From Polyangiaceae bacterium (GTDB lineage: Bacteria > Myxococcota_A > Polyangia > Polyangiales > Polyangiaceae), in NCBI GenBank assembly GCA_029941785.1, contig JAPYTK010000003.1:13216-77215 (forward strand): DNA of 64,000 bases, in the 5' to 3' direction. Positions 36,029-46,360 of the stretch are shown here, one piece after another. Both the position numbers and the translations under genes were made by a program. The notes beneath the pieces are model-generated. The model did not search any database. It saw only the letters and a program-made list of their open reading frames with translations, and was not told where the DNA came from. Numbering within the stretch: position 1 is the first letter of the stretch; every line of letters starts with the position of its first letter.

Positions 36029-37780
36029 GTGGTCTGGATCCTTGGCCTCAATGCCCATCACGCTGACGCCTCAGCGTGCCTGTTGCGAGATGGGCAACTC
36101 GTGGCCGCGGTGCAGGAGGAGCGACTGGTTCGCGTCAAGCACGCGGCGGGCCTTCCGGTCCGCGCGCTCGCGTCTTGCCTCGAAGCGGGCGGCATCGACC
36201 TTGCGGCGATCGACCACGTTGCCGTCAATCGGGACAGCCGCGCGAACCGTGCAGCCAAACTGCGATACCTCGTCGCGCAGCGGCCCTCTCTATCCAAAAT
36301 CGCCGAGCGCTTGCGCAGTCGCGCGAGGGTAGGCGCGCTGGAGAGTCAGCTTCGAGCGGCCTTTCCCGGTCAGCGTTTGACAGCTCGCTTCCATCGCGTG
36401 CAGCACCACCTTGCGCACATGGCGTCCGCCGCCTACTGCTCGCCTTTCGACCCCTCCGTCTCCCTCTCGGTCGATCAGTTTGGTGACTTTGAGAGCGCGG
36501 CCTGGGGAGTCTGTCGTGGCAACCGCATCGAGCCCGAGGGGGCGATTCTGTTTCCGGACTCTCTCGGCACGCTCTACTCAGCCGTTACGCAATGGTTGGG
36601 TTTTCGCGATTACGGGGACGAGTACAAGGTGATGGGGTTGGCGGCTCACGGGAAGGACGACTTCGCCGAGGCGATGAACGCCCTCGTGACGAGTACCGAT
36701 AGCGGGCAGTACGCGCTCGATCTCAGCTACTTTCGTCACCACCTCCAGCGCGTTTATTCGATCGGAGATGATGGTCGTCCCGTGGTGGAGAACTTGTATG
36801 CCGGCGAGCTCCGAAGTCTGCTCGGTCCGCCCCGGGCGCAAGGCGAAGCGATCGAGTCGCGGCATCGTGATATCGCCTGCTCGCTTCAGCGGCGTTACGA
36901 GCAGACGCTGTTTGCCCTGCTTCGGCGACTGTACGAAAAGTACCAGCTTCCGGCTCTGAGTTTGGCGGGAGGTTGTGCGCTCAACGCAACAGCGAACGGG
37001 AAGATTCGAGCGCAGACCCCCTTTGAGCATCTGTTTGTGCCGCCGGCAGCCGGCGATGCAGGAGGCGCGCTCGGTGCGGCCCTGGTGACGTGGTTCCAGA
37101 TATGCCCGCAGGCGACGCGGACTCCCTTGCGGCATGCCTCATGGGGCCCGTCGTTCTCGGCTGAGGAGGTGGCGATCGAAGTCCAGCGGCGTCAGAACGA
37201 ACTGCAGGTGGCCGGTTGTGAAGTACAGGCTGGTGTTTCCGAATCGACGCGTTGCGACCTGGCCGCGGAGCGGCTCGCCAACGGCCAAGTCGTCGCTTGG
37301 TTTCAGGGCCGAATGGAGTGGGGAGCGCGCGCGCTTGGCCATCGCAGTATCTTGGCTGATCCGACCCGCCTCGAGAGCCGCCAGCGAATCAACGAATCGG
37401 TGAAGCGACGAGAGGACTTTCGCCCCTTTGCGCCGGCTGTCTTGCAGGAGGAGGTGGCGAACTGGTTTCACCTTGAAGGCTCCTCCCCCTTCATGACCGA
37501 GGTGGCGAGCATTCGCTCCGATCAGCTCGATCGCGTGCCCGCGATCCGCCACGTGGACGGCACCGCGAGGGTTCAGACGGTCGACCGCGTCCACCAGCCG
37601 CTCTTTCATAAACTGATCCGGGCGTTCTGCGAGCGATCCGGTGTGCCGATGGTGCTCAACACCTCGTTCAACCGCCACGAACCGATCGTGTGTACGCCCT
37701 CCGACGCGATCGATTGTTTTCTGCGAAGCGGTATCGATGCGCTCGTGATCGAGGACCACGTGATCACGCGGAAGGACTAA
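36029..37780 (+). CDS. carbamoyltransferase (NodU/CmcH/TobZ family)
   Basis: VVWILGLNAHHADASACLLRDGQLVAAVQEERLVRVKH, LAGGCALNATANGKI, GRMEWGARALGHRSILADP, MVLNTSFNRHEPIVCTP. Confidence 0.93.
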   Translation: MVWILGLNAHHADASACLLRDGQLVAAVQEERLVRVKHAAGLPVRALASCLEAGGIDLAAIDHVAVNRDSRANRAAKLRYLVAQRPSLSKIAERLRSRARVGALESQLRAAFPGQRLTARFHRVQHHLAHMASAAYCSPFDPSVSLSVDQFGDFESAAWGVCRGNRIEPEGAILFPDSLGTLYSAVTQWLGFRDYGDEYKVMGLAAHGKDDFAEAMNALVTSTDSGQYALDLSYFRHHLQRVYSIGDDGRPVVENLYAGELRSLLGPPRAQGEAIESRHRDIACSLQRRYEQTLFALLRRLYEKYQLPALSLAGGCALNATANGKIRAQTPFEHLFVPPAAGDAGGALGAALVTWFQICPQATRTPLRHASWGPSFSAEEVAIEVQRRQNELQVAGCEVQAGVSESTRCDLAAERLANGQVVAWFQGRMEWGARALGHRSILADPTRLESRQRINESVKRREDFRPFAPAVLQEEVANWFHLEGSSPFMTEVASIRSDQLDRVPAIRHVDGTARVQTVDRVHQPLFHKLIRAFCERSGVPMVLNTSFNRHEPIVCTPSDAIDCFLRSGIDALVIEDHVITRKD

Positions 37781-38130
37781 CCGTCGCGTGGATCCGGATC
37801 GTCGTGTTCGTTGTAATAAGCATCGAGGCTCTCGCCGGATACCGTCGCCACGATTTTCCCCTCGCGCTCGATGATCGATTGGCAACCGAGCCGGCTCGTG
37901 ATTTGTACGTCGAAGGCCTTGTCGAGGATGTCCTCTTCGTCCTCTTCCGCTTCACTGAGAAGATCGCCCCCTTGGGTTACGTACAGGTGGCAAGTTGAGC
38001 AAGCACACACGCCGCCGCAGGCATCGCCTTCCGGCGCGCCACACGCCCGGGCAGCCTCGAGCATCGTGGTGCCGAGCGAAACGTCTGTTTCCCAGGTGTC
38101 GTCATGACCGACAAAGCGAACGAGAGCCAT
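37777..38130 (-). CDS. fdx: [2Fe-2S] ferredoxin, isc type
   Basis: CGGVCACSTCHLYV...LGCQSIIE; downstream of hscA. Confidence 0.93.
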   Translation of the reverse strand: MALVRFVGHDDTWETDVSLGTTMLEAARACGAPEGDACGGVCACSTCHLYVTQGGDLLSEAEEDEEDILDKAFDVQITSRLGCQSIIEREGKIVATVSGESLDAYYNEHDDPDPRDG

Positions 38131-40103
38131 CAGGTGTTTCCTTCGTGGGAGGCGGCCGGCGAGCTTCGCCTCGCTTCGTGTTCGGCGACGTGAGCCTCGA
38201 CGCCTCGCGCGTGAGAGACCGTTTCGTCGACTTCGTCTACCCCTCGACCGGCGATGGCGTGGGCGATGGCCCGATCCATGCGTCGACCCGCGAAGGCCTT
38301 GCTCGTCTCGTCGAGGGTCTCGATTCCGGTCAAGATGGCGCCAGGGCTCGTTCCCGCGATGGCTTCGCTCAACGTTGACATGGCTTGCTCGATCGTGTCG
38401 CGTTCGCCATCTTGCAGCAGTCCGGGATCTTCCTCAAGGGCCCGGCGGGTGGCTGACACAATGCGCTCCGCTTCCACACGTCGTTCGACGAGCCGGCGCG
38501 TATCGAGATCCTGTTCGCCGTGATCGAGCGCCTCGAGCAGCATCTGCTCGACCTGCTCGTCACTCAGTCCGTAGCTCGGCTCGACTTCGACCTCTTGCTC
38601 GATCCCGGTGGTGAGTTCCTTGGCAGACACCGTGAGAAGTCCGTCGGCGTCGACTCGAAAGGTGACCTCGAGCCGGGCCATGCCCGCGGCCATGGGAGGG
38701 ATCCCCTTCAGCGTGAAACGGGCCAAGGACCGGCAATCTTGTACCAGTTCGCGCTCGCCCTGCACGATGTGAAGATCGAAGCCGGTCTGCTTGTCGGCAT
38801 AGGTCGTGAAGACCTGTCGTGCGCCGGCGGGGATCGTGGTGTTACGTGGCAGGACCTTCTCGACCACCCCGCCCATGGTGCCGAGCCCGAGGGAGAGCGG
38901 TAAGACATCGAGCAGCAAGATCTCTCCTGCGCGGTCCTCGCCGCCTGCGAGCACGTCGGCTTGCACCGCGGCGCCCATGGCGACAACGAGATCGGGGTCG
39001 ATGTCGGCGAGGGGCTCCTGTCCGAAGATCTCTTGCACGTAGTTTCGCACGTAAGGCACGCGGGTTGAGCCACCGACCAGGATGACGCCGTCGAGCTGAT
39101 CGGCATTCACGCCTGCATCGCGCAGCGCGCGTCGGCAGCTGCGGCCGGTTCGAGCGACGATGGGCGCGATGAGCTCTTCGAACTGCTCGCGGGTGATGCG
39201 AACGCTCGTTTGGCCTCCTCCACGCACGGGTAACTCGAGGTCGATCGCGGCCTCCTTCGTGAGGGCGTGCTTGGCTTGTCGTGCAGCGTCGAGCGCCAAG
39301 CGGACGAGCTCCCGACCTGCGGTGGTGTCTTTGTCTATGGCTTGCGCCTGCATGGCTGCGAGGAGGATCTCGGCCAGAGCGCGGTCCATGTCGTCGCCGC
39401 CCAGGGCGCTGTTGCCCCCCGTGGACTTGACCTGAAACACTCCACCATCGAGCAACAGAATCGTGATGTCGAAGGTGCCGCCCCCCAGATCGTACACCGC
39501 GAAGAGACCGTCCTTTTTCTTGTCGAGGCCGTAGGCCAGCGCCGCCGCGGTCGGTTCGTTGAGCAGGCGCAGCACCTCGAGGCCAGCGAGGCGACCGGCA
39601 TCCTTTGTCGCTTGCCGTTGTGCGTCGTCGAAATAGGCCGGAACGGTGATGACGGCGCCGCCGACACTGCGTAGTTCGTCCTCCGCGAGTTGTTTGAGCG
39701 CCTTGAGGATTTCGGCTGAGACTTCGACCGGGCCCACGACTCGGTCCGCACCGACCCGTAGGCGAACGGTGCGGGCTTCTTCGTCTGTTGTCGGGGCGAC
39801 GAATTCGAAGGTGCCAAGTCTTTTCGTCTCTTCGTCATCGGCTCCACGACCGATGAGTCGTTTCACGCTGACGATGGTCTCGCGCGGGTGACTACTCGCC
39901 ATTCGCAGGGCTTCGCGTCCGACAATGACCTGCCCTCGTTCGTCGTAAAACACGGCGGAGGGGACCAAACTCTCGAGATCGCAATTCGTGATCGGCGTGG
40001 GCTTGCCGTCGCGCATTCGCGCCACGATCGAATGAGTCGTGCCCAAATCGATGCCGATGGGCTTCGGTGATGCAGCGGGATCGAAGATTTCAAATAATGC
40101 CAT
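38130..40103 (-). CDS. hscA: Fe-S assembly chaperone HscA
   Basis: 657 aa Hsp70-family, [20 protein letters not shown], context isc operon. Confidence 0.95.
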   Translation of the reverse strand: MALFEIFDPAASPKPIGIDLGTTHSIVARMRDGKPTPITNCDLESLVPSAVFYDERGQVIVGREALRMASSHPRETIVSVKRLIGRGADDEETKRLGTFEFVAPTTDEEARTVRLRVGADRVVGPVEVSAEILKALKQLAEDELRSVGGAVITVPAYFDDAQRQATKDAGRLAGLEVLRLLNEPTAAALAYGLDKKKDGLFAVYDLGGGTFDITILLLDGGVFQVKSTGGNSALGGDDMDRALAEILLAAMQAQAIDKDTTAGRELVRLALDAARQAKHALTKEAAIDLELPVRGGGQTSVRITREQFEELIAPIVARTGRSCRRALRDAGVNADQLDGVILVGGSTRVPYVRNYVQEIFGQEPLADIDPDLVVAMGAAVQADVLAGGEDRAGEILLLDVLPLSLGLGTMGGVVEKVLPRNTTIPAGARQVFTTYADKQTGFDLHIVQGERELVQDCRSLARFTLKGIPPMAAGMARLEVTFRVDADGLLTVSAKELTTGIEQEVEVEPSYGLSDEQVEQMLLEALDHGEQDLDTRRLVERRVEAERIVSATRRALEEDPGLLQDGERDTIEQAMSTLSEAIAGTSPGAILTGIETLDETSKAFAGRRMDRAIAHAIAGRGVDEVDETVSHARGVEAHVAEHEARRSSPAASHEGNT

Positions 40104-40112
40104 GGCAGATGC

Positions 40113-40649
40113 TCAGTCGAGGAGTTGCTCTTCGATCGCCTCGACTTCTTCGAAGAAGCGCTTGAGGTAGCGCAGTTCACCCAGCGTGGGAAGGAGGGTG
40201 CGTAGGGTGTTCACGTCCCCTGCGGCCGAGACGAAACCGAGTCGCAACGCTTCGAGCACCTCCGCCTCCTTGGCGCTCATACTTTGGCCGAGTTTTCCGA
40301 TGCGATCCAGATCGCGTGCTTGTTTGGCCTCGGACAGTTCTTCGCGAACTTCCATCATTTCCATCAACAGAGTGGGGCTGGCCTTGGGAGCCGTGGTCTC
40401 GGATATGGCGATGCCATGATGTTCGAGCAAACGCTCCGCGCGTTGAACCGGGTCGCGGAGCTGTCGCCAAGCGGTGTTCACGTTTATCGCGCGGTCGAGA
40501 GCCATACGACGCTCGTTGGCCGGCTTGGTGGTGTAGCGATCGGGATGGAGCGCGGCGGAGAGATCGCGGTGGCGCGTATCGAGCGCCTCGAGATCGAGAT
40601 CGAAACGGGGATCGATCCCAAGCGTGCGGAAAGGATCGACGCTCATCAC
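40113..40649 (-). CDS. hscB: Fe-S assembly co-chaperone HscB
   Basis: DPFRTLGIDPRFDLDLEALDTRHRDLSAALHPDRY J-domain (HPD). Confidence 0.93.
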   Translation of the reverse strand: MMSVDPFRTLGIDPRFDLDLEALDTRHRDLSAALHPDRYTTKPANERRMALDRAINVNTAWRQLRDPVQRAERLLEHHGIAISETTAPKASPTLLMEMMEVREELSEAKQARDLDRIGKLGQSMSAKEAEVLEALRLGFVSAAGDVNTLRTLLPTLGELRYLKRFFEEVEAIEEQLLD

Positions 40650-40682
40650 AAGCTCAGCGGTTGGTGCGTCTGTCGCGGTGAC

Positions 40683-41117
40683 TTAGACGGCAAAGGACTC
40701 ATTGCATCCGCAGCTGCTTTTCTCCTGCGGGTTGCGAAAACGAAAGCCTTGATACATCAAGGTTTTTTCCCAATCGAGGGAGGTACCGTTGAGATACAGA
40801 ATGCTCTTCTTGTCGCAGAAAACGCGCACCGGCTGTGGTTTGACGTCGTCACTCTCTTTTGCTTGCACGTCGAATTCGAAGACGAGATCGCGCTTTCGCG
40901 GCTCCCCGTCGGCAAATTCGATGACGTAGGTGAAACCCGAACATCCGCCACCACGGACGCCAACTCGCAGCGCGGCTTCGGGCGTACCGCGCTTGCGCAG
41001 GTTGTCGTAGAGCGCGCGCGCGGCAGCGGGCGATAGCGAAAAGTCATAGCTTCGCTCGCTCGGCGCCGCCGTGCTCTTTGGCGCTCCGTTGTTCGTGATG
41101 GCCGCGGTCGATTCCAT
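40683..41117 (-). CDS. iscA: IscA-type Fe-S assembly protein
   Basis: LRVGVRGGGCSGFTYVIEFAD ... SSCGCNESF; C...CxC pattern. Confidence 0.92.
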   Translation of the reverse strand: MESTAAITNNGAPKSTAAPSERSYDFSLSPAAARALYDNLRKRGTPEAALRVGVRGGGCSGFTYVIEFADGEPRKRDLVFEFDVQAKESDDVKPQPVRVFCDKKSILYLNGTSLDWEKTLMYQGFRFRNPQEKSSCGCNESFAV

Positions 41118-41119
41118 GT

Positions 41120-41524
41120 CTACTCGCCAGTGAGGGCCCGGCTCGCTTCCTGTTTGGCGCGGAAATCCGCGATGGCGCTCTTGATGGCGTCTTCGGCGAG
41201 CACAGAGCAATGGACCTTGACCGGAGGAAGATTGAGTTCTTCGACGATCTCGGTATTTCGAATTTCGTCGGCCTGATCGATCGTCTTTCCTTTGATCCAC
41301 TCGGTCGCGAGTGAACTCGACGCGATGGCCGAACCGCAGCCAAAGGTTTTGAACTTGGCGTCTTCAATGACACCGTCATCGCTGACCTTGATCTGCAAAC
41401 GCATCACGTCGCCACATGCGGGTGCGCCGACGAGGCCGGTTCCGACGGTGGGATCGTCCTTGTCGAGAGAGCCGACGTTGCGTGGGTTTTCGTAGTGATC
41501 GATGACTTTGTTGCTATACGCCAT
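41120..41524 (-). CDS. iscU: Fe-S scaffold IscU
   Basis: MAYSNKVIDHYENPRNVGSLDKDDPTVGTGLVGAPACGDVMRLQI, LPPVKVHCSVLAEDAIK. Confidence 0.97.
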   Translation of the reverse strand: MAYSNKVIDHYENPRNVGSLDKDDPTVGTGLVGAPACGDVMRLQIKVSDDGVIEDAKFKTFGCGSAIASSSLATEWIKGKTIDQADEIRNTEIVEELNLPPVKVHCSVLAEDAIKSAIADFRAKQEASRALTGE

Positions 41525-41555
41525 GTGTCGTTTCCGTATCAGAGGTGGAGAATCA

Positions 41556-42779
41556 CTAGTGCGCGCTCCATTGAACGCTTTTGAGATCGATGCCGTCCTT
41601 GAACATCTCGTACAGAGGGGACATCTCGCGCAGCTTGTTGACTTTTTCGATCATCAAGTCTGCCACGTAGTCGATTTCTTCTTCGGTCGTGAAGCGACCG
41701 ACGCTGAAGCGAATGGAGGAGTGGGCCGCGTCGTCGCTCACGCCCATGGCGTGCAGCACGTAGGAAGGCTCGAGGCTCGCGCTGGTGCAGGCGGAGCCAC
41801 TCGAGACGGCAACATTCTTGATCGCCATCATCAACGATTCGCCTTCGACATAGGTGAAGGAGATGTTGAGGTTGTTCGGCAAGCGGTGTTCCATCGAACC
41901 GTTGACCGAAAGTTCATCGAGAGCTTCGGTAACCTTGTGGAGCAAACGGTCGCGTAATTCGCGCAGGCGCTTGGCCTCATCGACCCACTCGTCGTTCAAG
42001 ATCTGACACGCTTTGCCGAAGCCCACGATCGCGGGCACGTTCAGTGTGCCTGATCGCATGCCGAACTCGTGGCCGCCGCCATCTACCTCGGCTGTCAGGC
42101 GTACGCGAGGACGCGAACGCCGGACATACAGAGCGCCCACTCCCTTGGGGCCGTAGATCTTGTGTGCCGAGATCGACGCGAGATCGACGTTCATGTCCTG
42201 CACGTTGAACGGCGTCTTACCGATGCCTTGTACGGCGTCGGTATGAAACAAGATCCCCTTCTCCCGGGTAAGCGCGCCAATCTCTTTGATCGGCTGAATG
42301 GTTCCCACCTCGTTGTTGGCGAGCATGACCGACACGAGGATGGTGTCATCGCGAATGGCATCGCGGACCGCATCGACCGAGACCAGTCCGCTCTTGTCGA
42401 CCGGCAGGTACGTGATTTCGAAGCCCTCTTTTTCGAGACGCTTGCAGGTATCGAGCACGGCCTTGTGTTCGATTTTCGTGGTGATGATGTGTTTGCCGCG
42501 ACTCTGGTAGAAGTGCGCGACGCCCTTGATCGCGAGATTGTCACTCTCGGTTGCTCCCGACGTGAAGACGATTTCTTTTGGCTTGGCGGCACCGATCAGC
42601 TGCGCGATTTGTGCCCGAGCGTCGGCGACGGCTTCTTCGGCTGTCCAACCAAAGGCGTGACTACGGCTCGCAGCATTGCCGAACTTGTCGTTGAAGTAGG
42701 GCAGCATCGCATCGACAACACGCGGGTCGGTCGGCGTGGTCGCGTTGTAATCCATGTAGATGGGGAAACTGAGTGCCAT
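41556..42779 (-). CDS. iscS: cysteine desulfurase IscS
   Basis: [46 protein letters not shown]; track start 42995 is too far upstream. Confidence 0.97.
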   Translation of the reverse strand: MALSFPIYMDYNATTPTDPRVVDAMLPYFNDKFGNAASRSHAFGWTAEEAVADARAQIAQLIGAAKPKEIVFTSGATESDNLAIKGVAHFYQSRGKHIITTKIEHKAVLDTCKRLEKEGFEITYLPVDKSGLVSVDAVRDAIRDDTILVSVMLANNEVGTIQPIKEIGALTREKGILFHTDAVQGIGKTPFNVQDMNVDLASISAHKIYGPKGVGALYVRRSRPRVRLTAEVDGGGHEFGMRSGTLNVPAIVGFGKACQILNDEWVDEAKRLRELRDRLLHKVTEALDELSVNGSMEHRLPNNLNISFTYVEGESLMMAIKNVAVSSGSACTSASLEPSYVLHAMGVSDDAAHSSIRFSVGRFTTEEEIDYVADLMIEKVNKLREMSPLYEMFKDGIDLKSVQWSAH

Positions 42780-42834
42780 GGGATTCTCGGAGGTGGGCGA
42801 TCGGGTCGTGGTCGTGGGACTGTGAACGAAGAGC

Positions 42835-43407
42835 TCAATGGTCTCCGGTTGGGGTGCTTCGGCAGGCGTAGAGCCCGGACACGAGTTCGGGTTCAGGTTG
42901 TTTTGCGGTGTGCACGGTGCACGAAGAGCAGGTTGGGATGAGTTCGTTTGGATCGCAGCTGCTGCAGGTCCGAAGATAGGCGAGGCTCGCCTCAAGTTCG
43001 TGCTCGAGCGTGCTCAAGTGCGCAACTTGCCTCCGTACTTCGTCGAGCTTTTGGCGGTAGACTGCTTCGATACTGGCCATCGCCTCGGGGGCGGATGGTG
43101 CGTCCTCCCACGCGCTCAAGATCTTTTGGATCTCTGTGAGACTCATCCCGAGATCGTGGAGCTTGCCGATCCACTTGACCCGGGTGATGGCGTCATCGGC
43201 GTACAAGCGATAGCCGCCCGAGGAGCGTTTGTGCGGCTCGAGCAAGCCGACTTTCTCGTAGTGATGAATCGCTCGCACCGTCTTGCCACAGGCACGCGCA
43301 AGATCACCGACGCGGATCAGGACATCCGACTCGGTACGTGGATCGGAAGCCGGTCCGGGACTCGAGTCCACGTCGACGACGACCGGTAGATGGTGAAAGT
43401 TACTCAC
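42835..43407 (-). CDS. MerR-family regulator with C-terminal Cys cluster
   Basis: [49 protein letters not shown]-term [20 protein letters not shown]. Confidence 0.88.
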   Translation of the reverse strand: MSNFHHLPVVVDVDSSPGPASDPRTESDVLIRVGDLARACGKTVRAIHHYEKVGLLEPHKRSSGGYRLYADDAITRVKWIGKLHDLGMSLTEIQKILSAWEDAPSAPEAMASIEAVYRQKLDEVRRQVAHLSTLEHELEASLAYLRTCSSCDPNELIPTCSSCTVHTAKQPEPELVSGLYACRSTPTGDH

Positions 43408-43558
43408 GAATTCAGCTGTTTAGGTGCGTAGGTGAAGGCTCTGTACACCGTTTGGTCGCGGTGATCCAATCCCAGACCCTTACGCATGCGTTAGTGTTTG
43501 TGCATTTGAGATCTAACCCGCGCCGAAGAGCTTGTCAACACGAAAGGATTTCAGATAC

Positions 43559-44326
43559 TTAAACGGGTGAAGCCAGACGAAAACCAAGATTTGAGAAACG
43601 CGCCGTGGGTGGGTAGGCATTGCGCCGGCAGCAACCGATGCTCCATTGCTTGTTGTTCCACGCGCCTCCGCAAGCGAACCGGAGCTCCTCCTCTTCGCCG
43701 GGTCGTGTGCCCGAGTCGCTCGTCCATTGCCACACCGAGCCCACCAGCTCATGAACGCCCAAGGGACTGACGCCGCGCGGAAACACCCCGATCGGGACGG
43801 TCCCTCGCGGACCGTATTCGCGGCAACTGCAGGCATCGTCGATCCAATCATCGCCCCACGGAAAGTTGCGCGCGTCATCTCCTCGGGCTGCGCGTTCCCA
43901 TTCGTGAGTTGTGGGCAGCCGGCTTTCCCGAAAGCTCGCGTACGCTTCGGCCTCGTACAGACTGACTCCGATCACCGGGTGGTTGGCCACGAGGTACGCT
44001 GCCCACTCCGCGTCGTTCCAAAAGCGCGGTGCGGTGATGTCTTCATCTAGACGCCATGACCACCCGGCCGGGTCCCAATAGGACGCGTCGTCGTAGCCGC
44101 CGGCTTCGATGAATTCGCCGTATGCGCTGACCGTGACGAGATGCCGTCCTAGGGCGAAGCTACTGATATCGATGCGTTGGACCGGTGCGGTCGGATCGGG
44201 CTTGTGGTGGAGCGTGCCGCCCGCAATATTGATCATCCGATCGCCGTCGTTTCGCCATGAGCTCGCGTCGAGGGACGCGTGGGCGGCCTCGATGCGCCGC
44301 GTGAGGGCCTCGTGAGGCGGGGACAT
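43559..44326 (-). CDS. SUMF1/formylglycine-generating-enzyme-family protein
   Basis: LGRHLVTVSAYGEFIEAGGY, RLPTTHEWERAARG, VHELVGSVWQWTSD, GGAWNNKQWSIGCCRRNAYPPTARFSNLGFR. Confidence 0.85.
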   Translation of the reverse strand: MSPPHEALTRRIEAAHASLDASSWRNDGDRMINIAGGTLHHKPDPTAPVQRIDISSFALGRHLVTVSAYGEFIEAGGYDDASYWDPAGWSWRLDEDITAPRFWNDAEWAAYLVANHPVIGVSLYEAEAYASFRESRLPTTHEWERAARGDDARNFPWGDDWIDDACSCREYGPRGTVPIGVFPRGVSPLGVHELVGSVWQWTSDSGTRPGEEEELRFACGGAWNNKQWSIGCCRRNAYPPTARFSNLGFRLASPV

Positions 44327-44442
44327 GAGTTGATGGTGTAGCAGAATGCTCGCGCGTGCGGGGCTGCTGGAGCGTCCGCTGCCTGACCGGGCCGACGGCC
44401 GCCATCGTGGTCATTCGAGAATTGAAGTGATATGCAGGGACC

Positions 44443-44883
44443 GTGGTCAAGATCTGCACCCAGTGTTACGAGATCAACGCCGGTGGCTTTCGTTGCCACG
44501 TGTGCGAGGGGAAGCTCGTGCACACCGACTCTGCTGAAGCCCGGGCCCTGCCCGAGAGCGTGTGGAAGAGCCAGCGCGTCGACTACGGTGCGCGCCGGGG
44601 CATGATCATACGTATCTTGGCGATCCTCTTTGGAGTGGGTGTTGGTCTGTGGGGTATGCGCCGCTCGGTGCCGCTTGAGGCGCCCTGGTCGACGGTGGGT
44701 TTCATAGCCTCGATTATTTTGGGCTTCGCGCTATGGCGGCTCATGCACAACGGCGCCGATCGCGGGGTCCGCATCTGGGTTTTCCACAAAGGAAAAGTGC
44801 ACAAGCGTCGCTTGGCCCGCGCCATGATGATGAGCGTGCTGCCCAAACGCCGCGATGCCGATCCCGAGAGCAAAGCCACCTGA
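44443..44883 (+). CDS. hypothetical zinc-ribbon membrane protein
   Basis: CTQCYEINAGGFRCHVCEGKL zinc ribbon then two TM segments; GTG start. Confidence 0.6.
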   Translation: MVKICTQCYEINAGGFRCHVCEGKLVHTDSAEARALPESVWKSQRVDYGARRGMIIRILAILFGVGVGLWGMRRSVPLEAPWSTVGFIASIILGFALWRLMHNGADRGVRIWVFHKGKVHKRRLARAMMMSVLPKRRDADPESKAT

Positions 44884-44996
44884 AGATTACCCTCACCCAA
44901 GAAAACGAACGGGGCACCATATGTTGTATGGGCAAGGATAATCTTCAGAAGGCTTTGCTCGTTGGGAGTCGTCTTTCGGTTGCAGGGGGCGGAGGA

Positions 44997-46205
44997 TCAC
45001 TTGGGGGTAGGGATGGTGCCTACGGAAATGGTTCCCGCGTTGGCAATCCACTGAAAGTTGTCGATGAGCACCGTGGAGTCCCAGGCTTGGTCGCCCGTGT
45101 CCCAGGTTGCGAATCGAATCGAAAACTCACTGCCGGCCTCGACAGGCGCGGTGGTCGTCAGCCAGCTCGTCGCACCGGCATCGTCCCAGATGTCGAAACC
45201 CGTGCCCTGCAGTTCGGCGTCACCAAGAGGACAGCCCGGGCACACGTCGAAGAAGGCGATGTTGACGCTGACCGGATTATTCTGGCTATCGAAGGAGATG
45301 TTTCCGTTGATGGCGCCCATTGGAGCCGGCGTGACGAGCGCGATGAACTGGTCATTGAAGCTCGTGCAGACCCACTCGGGGTACTCGAAGGAGTAGAAAC
45401 TGAAGTCGAAGGAATACCCCTTGGCGTTCGTGGGTGCCCGCAGCCGAAGCTGCAGTGCGATGTCGTCGTTGATGTCGGTGGCGCCGGTGCAGCTGGGCAC
45501 GTCTTGCGGGAAGCCGGGGGGAGGCACGCCTTGACCGCTGCCGTAACAGCTGAGCGTTCCGCAGGCGTCTGGCTGGTTGGCGGTCCGTGCGTGTCCTGAG
45601 GAAAGGACGAGCAGCCGATCACCGGCTCGTGGGCTCACGTTCGGGCCGAAGCCGTCGAGCAGGCCGACTTGTACGCCAGGGCTTGCTGCGGACCCATCAG
45701 CGCGTACGTACGCGGCTGAAATGACGCCGAAGGTCTTGTCATTGGCGCCGGTCTGGTCGCACAGGTTGAGCGCTCGCGCGCCGTTCATCGGGTCGGTGTC
45801 TTCGAGCGCGAGGTTCGCGTCGCACAGTGCCGGCGGCTCATCTTCGAGGTCGTTGCAGTTTTCGTCGGCTGGTGTTTCGCCGTCAGCTGTCGGAACCTCC
45901 ACGGCGCCAGGATTCATGTTGGGATCGCAGTCGTTGCAATCGCCCTCCGACGGCGTGAAGCCGTCTTGGTCCTCATCGTCGTTCGGGCCGCTGTCGCAGA
46001 GGGATCCATCACTGCCCCCGCCGGTCGGATCGAAGCCCGAGCTGACGGTTGCCGTGTTGGTCGTCGGCTCCGCTCCACCCTGGCCCCCGTTGCCCTTGTT
46101 CCCGTCGTCGCTCAACGTCGCGCCGGAATTCGCAGCGGAGCAGGCGGCGATCATGGCGACCGCGCCGAGGCTGAGCCAACTTGAATGTGTACGTTTTACT
46201 CGCAT
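44997..46205 (-). CDS. MopE-like / choice-of-anchor-type secreted lipoprotein
   Basis: Lipobox (MIAACSA); DEDQDGFTPSEGDCNDCDPNMNPGAVE...DENCNDLED metal-binding-like motif. Confidence 0.78.
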   Translation of the reverse strand: MRVKRTHSSWLSLGAVAMIAACSAANSGATLSDDGNKGNGGQGGAEPTTNTATVSSGFDPTGGGSDGSLCDSGPNDDEDQDGFTPSEGDCNDCDPNMNPGAVEVPTADGETPADENCNDLEDEPPALCDANLALEDTDPMNGARALNLCDQTGANDKTFGVISAAYVRADGSAASPGVQVGLLDGFGPNVSPRAGDRLLVLSSGHARTANQPDACGTLSCYGSGQGVPPPGFPQDVPSCTGATDINDDIALQLRLRAPTNAKGYSFDFSFYSFEYPEWVCTSFNDQFIALVTPAPMGAINGNISFDSQNNPVSVNIAFFDVCPGCPLGDAELQGTGFDIWDDAGATSWLTTTAPVEAGSEFSIRFATWDTGDQAWDSTVLIDNFQWIANAGTISVGTIPTPK

Positions 46206-46360
46206 GGTGCCCTACAGTGAGCACCTAGCTAGCAATGAAGGTGCCAACGTCATTTCCTCCCTAAGTGATGATAATGACGTTTTCCCAGTGACCGCTCCGT
46301 ACCGAAGCGGCTAATTCATGCACCAGATCTGAGTGGTAGACGATCCAGACTGTGGAAAAC

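Noticed and set aside
37777-42779. isc/hsc operon as a candidate novel system
   Set aside because: Gene content and order are canonical; only the MerR in place of IscR is unusual and is reported separately.
42780-42995. 72-aa N-terminal extension of IscS in the ORF track
   Set aside because: The conserved IscS N-terminus starts at 42779; the extension overlaps the end of the MerR gene and looks like an out-of-frame shadow.
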